A stretch of DNA of 64,000 bases from Myxococcales bacterium (GTDB taxonomy: Bacteria; Myxococcota_A; Polyangia; Polyangiales; Ga0077539), in contig JAAFIF010000026.1 of assembly GCA_013298625.1 (NCBI GenBank), positions 28,095 to 92,094 of the forward strand, written 5' to 3'. The position numbers were made by a program, and so were the translations under genes. The notes under the pieces are model-generated. The model was not told the origin of the DNA. It did no database searches and was given only the letters and a program-made list of their open reading frames with translations. Shown in pieces: positions 48,874 to 57,837 of the stretch (its first letter is position 1; each line of letters opens with the position of its first letter).

Positions 48874-49414
48874 CCCTCGCGGACGCCGCTGGAGCCTCGC
48901 CTCGCTCGCCTCGCTGCTGACCCCGTCGGTCGGCGACGAGCGCGCGCGCGAGGCGCTCCAGTCGGCGCTCTCCGCGCTCTCGCTACGCGAAGAAGGCCTC
49001 GACGACGAGGCCGCGCTGCGCGTGTTCGCACGGCTGCACGGACAGGGCGGGCTCATCGCCACCGCGGCGCGCCGCGCGTCGACGACGATCACCGCTAGAG
49101 ACGAGGCTCCTGCCTCTCGCCCGTCCGCGCCGACCCTCGTGCACGGCGGTGAGTCCAGCGCTCGGGCGACTCCGTCCAATCCGAGCAGCGTGGCGATGAT
49201 CAGCCGCGGCGACATCGTCGATCTGCTCGCGCCCGCGGTCGGCCGCGTCGAAGCCGAGCGCGCCGTGGACAAAGCTGCAGCGGCGCTCGCGTTCGGGGCG
49301 CAGGGCTCGCTCGTCAACGCGCAGCGCGTGCTCGAGGCGATCGCCGCAGAGCCCGGCCTGGTGGGGATCACCGCGCGCTTCGCCAAGGCGCGCCTCGCGC
49401 TGCGCGGCAAGTGA
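48866..49414 (+). CDS. protein with two homologous halves, FIST-associated
   Basis: 8-bp overlap with FIST gene; LLTPSVGDERAREALQSAL... repeated as LLAPAVGRVEAERAVDKAA... Confidence 0.7.
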   Translation: MADPRGRRWSLASLASLLTPSVGDERAREALQSALSALSLREEGLDDEAALRVFARLHGQGGLIATAARRASTTITARDEAPASRPSAPTLVHGGESSARATPSNPSSVAMISRGDIVDLLAPAVGRVEAERAVDKAAAALAFGAQGSLVNAQRVLEAIAAEPGLVGITARFAKARLALRGK

Positions 49415-49451
49415 ACGCCGCGAAACTCTGGTAAGCATCCCCGCGCCAGAG

Positions 49452-50261
49452 ATGGACCGAAGCAACCTCCTCGCGCGCGCCGCGCGCACGTCCGCCGCGC
49501 TGTCTGCGTTTGTTCTCGTGGGCGCGTGCGCGAGCCCCATGCCCGTCGCCGACGCGGGGCCCGAAGCGGCCGTCGTGCTCGACGCCGCGCCCGAGGTGGT
49601 CACCCCCGTGGTGCGCTGCGAGCCCCACACGCCAGCGTGCATCGACCTCTCGCTGACGCAGCTCAATTTTCTCACGGAGCCGAGCACCGGAGAGATCACC
49701 ACCGAGGGAGAGCTCGCCGTGATCGACGCGAGCGCAGGCGGCCGCATGCCGACCGAGAGCTTCGTGTACGCGCGCTTCACCGAGCGCGGTCTCGAGAAGG
49801 TGGCCATCCATGACGAAGACTCGCTCGGCTCGACCGAGTGGGACATCGCGTTTCGCCGCGGGACCGTGCGCTTGAATAGTGGTGTCTCGGGACCCTCGTG
49901 CGTCGAGGGCACCGAGGCGCCCGAGGGGGCGACGTACGAGTCGATCACCCGTGTCGCGCCGGCGACGAGCTTTCGTCCCGAGAGCTATTTTACCCCGCTC
50001 AACTGCTACTACGTCACCGATGGGTCCGGCATGGGATCGCCGGGCACCGTGCTCTCGGGCTACCGACGCTTGAGCAACTGCGTGCAGATGACCGGCGAAG
50101 TGTACTTGATTCGTCTGCGCGACGACCGCGTGGTGAAGCTGCAAGTGCGCGCGTACTACAACCCCGACGTGCAGCGGCTCTGCGACGAGGGCGCGGACAT
50201 CCCAGGGTCGGACAACGGCGCGGCGACGTACCGCCTGCGCTGGGCGTTCGTGCCGCGTTGA
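49452..50261 (+). CDS. HmuY-like lipoprotein
   Basis: Lipobox VGACA; STEWDIAFRRGTVRLNSGVSG typical of HmuY family. Confidence 0.75.
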   Translation: MDRSNLLARAARTSAALSAFVLVGACASPMPVADAGPEAAVVLDAAPEVVTPVVRCEPHTPACIDLSLTQLNFLTEPSTGEITTEGELAVIDASAGGRMPTESFVYARFTERGLEKVAIHDEDSLGSTEWDIAFRRGTVRLNSGVSGPSCVEGTEAPEGATYESITRVAPATSFRPESYFTPLNCYYVTDGSGMGSPGTVLSGYRRLSNCVQMTGEVYLIRLRDDRVVKLQVRAYYNPDVQRLCDEGADIPGSDNGAATYRLRWAFVPR

Positions 50262-50289
50262 ATTCTGGGGCGCTTATTCGAGAGGGCCG

Positions 50290-53200
50290 TCAGCGCACGG
50301 TCCAGTTGCTCGATGCGCGCGCGGCGGCGCCGAGGTCGATCTCGTAGAAGCCGCCGCCCGAGGCGGTCCACGGGGTGTGCGTCGGGGGCAGGGCGTCGTT
50401 GTAGTTTCCCCCGCCGTTGACGACGTGGGCGGCGAGGCGGATGCGCGAGGGGAGCCCCAGCTGCGCCCGCGGGATGCGCACCGAGAGCGTGCGGTTGCTG
50501 TCGCTGCCGACCCAGAAGTGCCTCCCCTGAACGAAGCGCATCGCGCGCGCCCATCGCCCTCCCTCGAACGCGAACACGCCGTTGAACGGCCCCGCGCCGT
50601 CGCCCAGGTCCGACTGCCTTCGCACGATGATGGCGAAGTCCGCGGCGAACGGGACGTTCGGCGTCTGGCCAGAGTACGTGAGGCCCGCGCGCGCCGCGCC
50701 CGCCGGGCTCGCTGCGTTTTGCACGTAGAGCACCATGGGCTTCTCCCGCGCGAGCTCGAACGCCGGCGAGACCATCGCGAGGTAGAGGTAGTCGTTGTCC
50801 CAGTCGAGCGCGAAGGCGTCCCACGCGTCGAGGCGAACCCCGGGCTGCGCGCGCTGCGCAGGGGCAAAATCGTCGTAGTCGCGGTTGCCGTCCATCGCGA
50901 CGAGCGCGGCGTTCGAGCGCGCGAGGCCCTCCATCGCGAGCACCCGCAGCTCGCTGATGTTCACGCGGTTGAAGGCGCCGGACATCCCGCCGGTGCCGCC
51001 GGTGTACGCGTTGAAGTGCGCGAAGCTCGACATGTTGACCGCCTCGGGACCGTCGCCGATCACCACGCGATACGCGCGGCCCGCGGTGAGGTTGGCGCGC
51101 ACGAACGTCGAGTCCCTCCACTCGGTCCACGCGCTGGTCTGCGGCATCGAGAGCACGCCGCGCGCGACCTCGCTGCCGTCGCTCGCGTCGAGCACGGTCA
51201 CGCGCTTGACCGCGCACGTGATGCCCGTGGTGTACCCGCCCGCGCCGTTGCTGTACGTGAGCTGCAACAAGTGCGCGCCCGTCGCGTTGGCGCGCAGCGG
51301 AGCGACGGTGAGCGTGTGCCCGTTGTCTCCCCATCCCTCGACGTAGCCGCGGCCGTCGCGCACGACCGGCGTCCCGCCGGTGTTGGCGAAGTCGTAGCCG
51401 GGGACGCTGTGGACGTGCACGAAATCGCGGCCCCAGTAGCAGCTCGGCGCCGCGTGCTGCGAGCGCGTCCCGGTGCTGCGAAAGGTGCTCGCGACCGAGT
51501 AGCAATAGGTCCTCGCGCTGTAGTCCGTGGACATCGGGTCGTCCCACGACGCGGTCGACCCAGGCAGGTTGCTCGCGACGCGCTCTCCGTTGCGATAGAC
51601 GTCGAAGGTGACGTCGTCCTGCGCTTCTCCGCCGCGGTCGAAGCGGACGCTCAGCCGCGCGCCGTCCGTCGTCGGCGCGACCGCGGTCACGTTGGGCGTG
51701 CGCGGCCCGAACACGCGTCGGTAGTCCGTCGTGTCGCCGATGCGCGTGATGCGCCCCGCAGGGTCTGCGCCGGCTGCGAGCTGGACTCGCACGCGATGAT
51801 TGCCCGGCGAGAGAGCGCTGGCTTGAATTTCGTCACCCATAATCATCATGCCGTCGAGCGAGACGCTCTCGACGCGCAGCGCGGCGACGGTCGCGGGCAC
51901 CATCGCGACTGGCGGCATCGCGAGCTCGATCGTGAGCGTGGCGCCTCGGTAGCGGACGCCTTCGAGCGTGATCGCGTCGGCGTTGTCGAAGAGCGACCGC
52001 CGCCACGCGCCGGTGACGTAAGGACGGACGCGCAGCGCGTCGCCCTGCGCGCTCACGCCGAAGATCACGGATTGCACTGCGCCGAGGTAGCCGCCGACCG
52101 ACCAGAGCTGCCGCGGAGAGTTGACCACGGGCCCGGTGGCCGCGCCGTCGTCGAGCCGCGAGCGGCCCGAGACGAACTCGAAGTTCTCTGCGTGCGTGCG
52201 AAAGCGCGCGGCGCCCTCCATGAGCGACTGCATGGCGGCCGACGCGACGGCGTCGTTGCGAACGTCGCGCGCGGCGCGCAGCAGGTACGCGGTGACGAAG
52301 GGCCACGCGGCGCGGTTGTGATAGATCGGGATCTGCTGCTGCTGCGGGTGGATGACGGGCGGACCGAAGGGGCCGAAGGGGTAGTTGGCGATGGCGTCCG
52401 ACGCGTCTGCGCCGGAGATGATCCCGAGCGAGACGGCGAGCGAGGTGGCGAGCAGGTCCACGCGGCGCACGGGGGACGGGTCGAGGCTCGTGGTGGTGAA
52501 CGCCGCGAGGGCGCGCTCGTCTGGGAGCCAAAATCGCTCGCGGATGCGCGCCGCGAGCTGGTCGCGAAAGCCCGTGAAGCGCGCGGCGGTGGCGGCGTCC
52601 GATCGGGCGGTGGCGCCTCTGGCCACGAAATCAAGCGCGGCCCAGTGCAGGACGTTGGTGGCGAGCGAGTGGGACATCGCGATGTGCGCGTTGTCTCTCG
52701 CGGTCCACGCGGGGTAGCTCTGCTCGCGCCAGTCGAGAAAGGACTGCTCGCCGCGGTACAGGCCCGTGACGGAGTCGAACGCGACGAGCCGATCGTGCTC
52801 GGCGGTGTTGCGCAGGGCGTTGAACGTGCGGTCCGAGAAGGGGGCTCGGTCTGCGTCCGAGAGCCACGGGAGCAGCGCCGCGGCGCCGACGGCCCAGGCG
52901 ACGCGGTCGGTCGAGACGGGGTACGAGCCGCCCGTCCCAGTGTCTTGCACGACCTGCTCGTTCGAGCCGTCGCGGCGCGGGCTGAGCTTGAACGAGAGGG
53001 AGTTCTTCGCGCGAACCGGGTCGAACGCGCCCAGTCCCAGGTCCACGGAGAACGCGGTGTCGCGGGTCCAGACGTAGTTCCACAGCTGGCCGGTCTCGAA
53101 GCAGCCGCCGGCGGGGCAGGGGATCGCCGAGCCGTTGTTGAACGACCCGTCGCGGATGGCGTCCACCGAGTTGAGCCGGGCCTCTTCGACGGCGAGCGAG

Positions 53201-53637
53201 TACAGCGCGTCGAACATCGTGTTGCGCGTGCGCACGCGCGGCGCGTCCGCTCGCTCGCTCCACTCTCTCGGACTACCCGGAAAGTGCTCTCGCTCGGCCG
53301 CCATCCCCTCGAGGCGATACCGCCGGATGCACCCGTCCATCACGATCGTCGCTCGCGCGTTGCCGAGCATCTCCGTCGCGCGCGCGCCGCTGCCGGTCGC
53401 GTTCGCACACTCGGTGATCGACGGGACATCCACTGGCACGCCCGTGTCCGTCGTCGCGACGTCCGCCCCGCTCTCGGCGCTGGCGTCCATCGAGGGCGCG
53501 CCGTCCATCATCGTCGCGCGGTCGCTGAGCGCTCCGTCCGAAGGAGCCACGTCTCCAGTGAACGGCCTCGGCGAGCAGCGGGCGTTGGCGAGCGCGAGCA
53601 ACGAAAAGAATGCTGGGCCACCATAGCGGCGAATCAT
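50290..53637 (-). CDS. large lipoprotein with six-hairpin glycosidase (GH37/GH63/MGH1-like) domain
   Basis: LWNYVWTRDTAFSVDLGLGAFDP, YHNRAAWPFVTAYLLRAA, GPVVNSPRQLWSVGGYLGAV; C-terminal beta-rich domains. Confidence 0.8.
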   Translation of the reverse strand: MIRRYGGPAFFSLLALANARCSPRPFTGDVAPSDGALSDRATMMDGAPSMDASAESGADVATTDTGVPVDVPSITECANATGSGARATEMLGNARATIVMDGCIRRYRLEGMAAEREHFPGSPREWSERADAPRVRTRNTMFDALYSLAVEEARLNSVDAIRDGSFNNGSAIPCPAGGCFETGQLWNYVWTRDTAFSVDLGLGAFDPVRAKNSLSFKLSPRRDGSNEQVVQDTGTGGSYPVSTDRVAWAVGAAALLPWLSDADRAPFSDRTFNALRNTAEHDRLVAFDSVTGLYRGEQSFLDWREQSYPAWTARDNAHIAMSHSLATNVLHWAALDFVARGATARSDAATAARFTGFRDQLAARIRERFWLPDERALAAFTTTSLDPSPVRRVDLLATSLAVSLGIISGADASDAIANYPFGPFGPPVIHPQQQQIPIYHNRAAWPFVTAYLLRAARDVRNDAVASAAMQSLMEGAARFRTHAENFEFVSGRSRLDDGAATGPVVNSPRQLWSVGGYLGAVQSVIFGVSAQGDALRVRPYVTGAWRRSLFDNADAITLEGVRYRGATLTIELAMPPVAMVPATVAALRVESVSLDGMMIMGDEIQASALSPGNHRVRVQLAAGADPAGRITRIGDTTDYRRVFGPRTPNVTAVAPTTDGARLSVRFDRGGEAQDDVTFDVYRNGERVASNLPGSTASWDDPMSTDYSARTYCYSVASTFRSTGTRSQHAAPSCYWGRDFVHVHSVPGYDFANTGGTPVVRDGRGYVEGWGDNGHTLTVAPLRANATGAHLLQLTYSNGAGGYTTGITCAVKRVTVLDASDGSEVARGVLSMPQTSAWTEWRDSTFVRANLTAGRAYRVVIGDGPEAVNMSSFAHFNAYTGGTGGMSGAFNRVNISELRVLAMEGLARSNAALVAMDGNRDYDDFAPAQRAQPGVRLDAWDAFALDWDNDYLYLAMVSPAFELAREKPMVLYVQNAASPAGAARAGLTYSGQTPNVPFAADFAIIVRRQSDLGDGAGPFNGVFAFEGGRWARAMRFVQGRHFWVGSDSNRTLSVRIPRAQLGLPSRIRLAAHVVNGGGNYNDALPPTHTPWTASGGGFYEIDLGAAARASSNWTVR

Positions 53638-53666
53638 GGTGTTCTTCACGGCTCACAGAGGATTCC

Positions 53667-54692
53667 ATGAATCGAGTCGTCGTGCGCAGCACTGGCTGCT
53701 TCGTGCCCAACAATGAGATCTCTAACGCGGTGCTGCGCGAGCGCTTTCGAGCGACGGCGCCGGAGTTCGTCGACAAACAAGAGGCCGCCTCGGGCATCCG
53801 CACCCGGTGGGCGGCGCCCGAGGGGTGGGCGACGAGCGACTTGTGCGTTCCCGCGGCGAAGCAAGCGCTCGAACGCGCGGGCGTCAGCGTCGACGAGCTC
53901 GACCTGATCGTCGTGGGGACGGACTCGCCCGACTACATCACCCCGTCGACCAGCGTCGTCGTGCAAGAGAAGCTCGGCGCAAAGCGCGCGGGCACCTTCG
54001 ACGTGGGCTGCGCGTGCGCGAGCTTTCCGACCGCGGTCGCGACGGCCGCAGGGCTCATGAGCACCCAGCCGCACTTGAAGAAAGTGCTCGTCCTCGGCGC
54101 GTACATGATGCGCAAGCTCTCGGACCCCACTGACACGATGAGCTTCTTCTACGGCGACGGCGCGGGAGCCGCGCTGCTCGAGCCGAGCGACGGCAGCGAC
54201 CCGCACGGCGGAGTGCTCACCGCGAGCTTCCTCGCCGACGGCAGCTTCTCGAAAGCGTGGGGCATCTACGCGGGCGGCACCGCCGAGCCCGCGAGCGAAG
54301 AGGCGATCCGCGCCGGCCGCACCCACGTGCGTTTGGTGGGCAAATATCCTCCTGAAGTGAACGAGAACGGCTGGCCCACCATCGCCCGTCGCTTGTGCGA
54401 ACAGGGCGGCTTCTCCCTCGGCGACGTCGACCTCTGGATCTTCACGCAGGTCCGTCGTCGCACGATCGAGAAGGTCATGGCTGGCCTCGAGCTGCCCATC
54501 GAGCGCGCGCACATGATCATGGACAAGTGGGGCTACACCGGCAGCGCGTGCATCCCGATGGCCCTGCACGACGCGATCGAAGCGGGCCGCGTCCGCGCGG
54601 GCTCGCTGGTCGCGATGGTGGGCTCGGGCGTCGGGTACAACCAGGCCGGCGTCGCCGTGCGGTTCACCGATCGACTCGTGACCGGCGGCTGA
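53667..54692 (+). CDS. 3-oxoacyl-ACP synthase III (KAS III)-family protein
   Basis: FDVGCACASFPTAVATAAG, FFYGDGAGAALLEPS, thiolase fold C-terminus. Confidence 0.9.
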   Translation: MNRVVVRSTGCFVPNNEISNAVLRERFRATAPEFVDKQEAASGIRTRWAAPEGWATSDLCVPAAKQALERAGVSVDELDLIVVGTDSPDYITPSTSVVVQEKLGAKRAGTFDVGCACASFPTAVATAAGLMSTQPHLKKVLVLGAYMMRKLSDPTDTMSFFYGDGAGAALLEPSDGSDPHGGVLTASFLADGSFSKAWGIYAGGTAEPASEEAIRAGRTHVRLVGKYPPEVNENGWPTIARRLCEQGGFSLGDVDLWIFTQVRRRTIEKVMAGLELPIERAHMIMDKWGYTGSACIPMALHDAIEAGRVRAGSLVAMVGSGVGYNQAGVAVRFTDRLVTGG

Positions 54693-54695
54693 GCG

Positions 54696-55970
54696 TCAGG
54701 GCACCAACGTGGTCTCGAGGGTGAAGCGCCCCGAGTCGCCGTTGTTGAAGCCATCGACGACGAGATTGAAGACCGTTCCCATGGGCAGCGGGCTCGTCAC
54801 CATGGCGGTCTCGGCGACTCCGTCCGCGCCTCGGTCCACGCATTGGCCGGGGCAGGTGGTGCCGCCCTTCAGGATGATGTCCCAGCCCCCCTCTGGGGTG
54901 ATCGTTGTGCGAAGGCGGCCCGCTGCAGTCATGCGCACTTGAAACACTGCTTCGGGTCCGTTGGCGCGGTCGTTCGAGTTGTCCGGGCACGAGTTGTACG
55001 TGCTCGTCATTCCCGAGGTCGCGCCGCGAAAACGGATCACCTGGTTGAGCGCGATGGGCACAACCGTGCGCGCCCCGCCGCACGTCGTCGTGATGGTGCC
55101 GGGTTCGGTCTGGCACATCGGCGAGCAGCCATCCCCCGCGACCATGTTGCCGTCGTCGCACGTCTCGCCCGCATCCAACGCGCGGTTGCCGCAGTTCATG
55201 GGAACGCGTTCGCAGTTGTTTCCCACCAGCATGAACGACGGGTCGCACACGATCCGGCACGCGCCCGCGTCGCACACCGCGCGACCGTTCGCCGCGGGCG
55301 CTGGGCACATCGCGCAGCTGGCTCCGCAATACATCGTGCTGTCGTCGGGCTGGCATCCCGTCGTGCATGCGTGCGTGTTCACGGGGCACACGCACCGGCT
55401 GTCCATGCAGCTCTGCCCGCCGACACAACGTGTGCCGCACGAGCCGCAGTTGTTGTTGTCCGCGCGAAGATCCACGCATCCAGATGGGCATAGAGTGCTC
55501 TGGTTCGCGGGGCACACGCAGGTTGCCGATGCGCAGCTCTGCCCCGTCCCGCAGGCGCGACCGCAGGCGCCGCAGTTCGCGCGGTCCGTGCTCGTGTCGA
55601 CGCAGCTGCCGCTGCACAGCATCCTCGGCGCGAGGCAGTCGTCCGCGCACGTGCCGGCCAGGCACGATTGGCCCGAGGCGCACGCGCGTCCGCAGCCGCC
55701 GCAGTGGGTCGGGCTGGTCTGCACGTCGACGCAACCATCTGCGCAGCGCTGTTGCCCCGCGGGGCACTCGATCACCACGTCGGGCAACGGGACGACCCGA
55801 TCGGGCAGCGGATCGACGCGATCGGGCAGCGGATCGACGCGATCGGGCATTGGGATGATGTCTGCCAGCGCTCCTCCGTCATCATCGATCACGGGAGCAG
55901 AGGCGTGAGGCAAGGCGCAGGCAACGGAGCAAAGTGCCGCGAGCACGAGCGCGGCGTTCGATGGAGTCAT
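54696..55970 (-). CDS. cysteine-rich repeat lipoprotein
   Basis: Signal ...SVACALPHASAP; repeated CxxGCVD...NCGxCGxxC motifs; DAGETCDDGNMVAGDGCSPMCQTE (DUF4215-type). Confidence 0.85.
   Translation of the reverse strand: MTPSNAALVLAALCSVACALPHASAPVIDDDGGALADIIPMPDRVDPLPDRVDPLPDRVVPLPDVVIECPAGQQRCADGCVDVQTSPTHCGGCGRACASGQSCLAGTCADDCLAPRMLCSGSCVDTSTDRANCGACGRACGTGQSCASATCVCPANQSTLCPSGCVDLRADNNNCGSCGTRCVGGQSCMDSRCVCPVNTHACTTGCQPDDSTMYCGASCAMCPAPAANGRAVCDAGACRIVCDPSFMLVGNNCERVPMNCGNRALDAGETCDDGNMVAGDGCSPMCQTEPGTITTTCGGARTVVPIALNQVIRFRGATSGMTSTYNSCPDNSNDRANGPEAVFQVRMTAAGRLRTTITPEGGWDIILKGGTTCPGQCVDRGADGVAETAMVTSPLPMGTVFNLVVDGFNNGDSGRFTLETTLVP
55799..55856 (-). repeat. 21-bp tandem repeat encoding PDRVDPL units
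   Basis: GATCGGGCAGCGGATCGACGC repeated. Confidence 0.85.
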
Positions 55971-56009
55971 CAGAGGCGCATCGTACCGCGTCCGCTGCGA
56001 TTGAAGCGC

Positions 56010-57743
56010 TCACATCAAGCGGATCACCGCGTCGTACGCGCCCGCCGCGCCGTTGAATCCATCGATGACGACGTCGATGTCCGAGCCACCAGCGACGCCC
56101 GACTGCGTGTAGGTCTCCGTCGCCGACGCCGACATGCTGTCGATGCACATCGAGCCTGGGCATCCGCCGCCCGCGCGCACCACGACATCCCACGTCGGTG
56201 CGAGCGGGGTGACGGCGACGCTCAGCGTTCCACCGTCGACGGCACGAATGCGAAGCACGACCTCGGGGCCTGTGGCGTTGCACGGGCCGCTGCCGCTGCC
56301 GTTGTTGGTTCGGCCGACGGTCGTCCCACGAACGCGAACCGTCTGTCCGCTGCGCACCTGAATGCTCGCCGCCGTGTCTGCACACGCCTCGCGGATCACG
56401 TTGTTCTCGATCTGGCACGTCATCGAGCATCCGTCACCGCTCGCGGCGGCGCGGCCATCGTCGCAAGACTCGCCCGCGTCGATCACTCCGTTGCCGCACG
56501 GAACGGCGGTCGCGACGCAGCTCGATCCCATCGCCATGAAGCCCGGGTTGCATGCGATTCCGCAGGTGGTTCCGTTGCACGTCGCCGTGCCGTTGGCCGG
56601 GACCGCGCACGGCGTGCACGAGCTCCCGCAGGTCGCGACGCTGTTGTTCGACACGCACGCCCCGCTGCACAAATGCTGGCCCGACGCGCAGACCGGCACG
56701 CACGCGCTGCCCATCGGCATGAAGCCCGGGTTGCAGGTGAAACCGCAGGCGGTCCCGTTGCACGTGGCCACGCCGTTCGCAGGGACAGGGCACGGCGTGC
56801 ACGAACCCCCGCAGGTCGCGACGTCGTTGTTCGACACGCACGCGCCGCTGCACACATGTTGCCCGGCGGGACACGTGAGAACGCAGGTCGACCCCATCGG
56901 AGCGAAGCCCGCGTTGCAGGTGAATCCGCAGGTGGTTCCGTTGCACGTGGCCACGCCGTTCGCGGGGACAGGGCACGGCGTGCACGAGCTCCCGCAGGTC
57001 GCGACAGCGCTGTTCGACACGCACGTCCCGCTGCATACGTGTTGCCCAGCAGGGCACTGACACACCCCCGCGACGCAGCTGCGTCCGCCCGTGCACGCAG
57101 TGCCGCACATCCCGCAGTGGTTGTTGTCGGTCATCGGATTGACGCACGTCCCGCCGCAGTCCGTCGTCCCTGTGTTGCAGACGCACGCGCCCGCGGTGCA
57201 CGTCCTGCTCGCGTTGCAGACGTTGTCGCAGCGGCCGCAGTGCTCGCGAGTGCTCTGCGTGTCCACGCAGAGCGCGCCGCACATCGTCTGCGCGCACGTG
57301 TTCATGCACGCGCCCATCGAGCAGAACTGCGTCCCGGCGCACGCTGTCCCGCACGCGCCGCAGTTGGCGCGGTCCGATCGCGGATCGACGCACGCCCCGC
57401 CGCACAGGGTCATGGGCGCCGCGCAGATCGCGCGACAGATGCCGAGCGCGCACTCTTGCCCGGCTGCGCACACGGTTCCGCACGCGCCGCAGTGGCTCGT
57501 CGACGTCTGCGTGTCCACGCACTGACCGCCGCAGCGGGTCTGGCCCGTGGGGCACTGCACGTCCTCGACGACGTCGGGCCGCGAGATGACCTGGTCGCCG
57601 ACCACGTCGGGTCGGCTCACGTCGGGCGGGATGGTCATGTCTGCCCGCGCGCCGCTGTCATCGTCGGGCGCGCTGGCGTGGGGCAGCGCGCACGCTGCGG
57701 AGCTCGCGACGACGAGCAGACCGACGACGGTTGAGCGGTTCAT
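56010..57743 (-). CDS. cysteine-rich repeat lipoprotein, paralog of the preceding gene
   Basis: Same signal/lipobox region (ACALPHASAP), same Cys-repeat architecture and DAGESCDDGRAAASGDGCSMTCQIE. Confidence 0.88.
   Translation of the reverse strand: MNRSTVVGLLVVASSAACALPHASAPDDDSGARADMTIPPDVSRPDVVGDQVISRPDVVEDVQCPTGQTRCGGQCVDTQTSTSHCGACGTVCAAGQECALGICRAICAAPMTLCGGACVDPRSDRANCGACGTACAGTQFCSMGACMNTCAQTMCGALCVDTQSTREHCGRCDNVCNASRTCTAGACVCNTGTTDCGGTCVNPMTDNNHCGMCGTACTGGRSCVAGVCQCPAGQHVCSGTCVSNSAVATCGSSCTPCPVPANGVATCNGTTCGFTCNAGFAPMGSTCVLTCPAGQHVCSGACVSNNDVATCGGSCTPCPVPANGVATCNGTACGFTCNPGFMPMGSACVPVCASGQHLCSGACVSNNSVATCGSSCTPCAVPANGTATCNGTTCGIACNPGFMAMGSSCVATAVPCGNGVIDAGESCDDGRAAASGDGCSMTCQIENNVIREACADTAASIQVRSGQTVRVRGTTVGRTNNGSGSGPCNATGPEVVLRIRAVDGGTLSVAVTPLAPTWDVVVRAGGGCPGSMCIDSMSASATETYTQSGVAGGSDIDVVIDGFNGAAGAYDAVIRLM
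56520..57068 (-). repeat. three tandem 183-bp (61-aa) repeats inside the Cys-rich lipoprotein gene
   Basis: CxxGQHxCSGxCVSNxxVATCGxSCTPCxVPANGxATCNGTxCG... repeated; matching bases spaced 183 bp. Confidence 0.92.
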
Positions 57744-57837
57744 CACGGGCAATCGTACCGCACGGGCTCGCGCCGCGGAGACAAGCGCTTTCGATCGCGC
57801 GCCGTGTGTGTGAACTTCGCAGGTCGGATCTACAGAC

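Noticed and set aside
50377-53670. 1097-aa plus ORF opposite the glycosidase gene
   Set aside because: Compositionally biased shadow ORF; minus strand has clear domain motifs.
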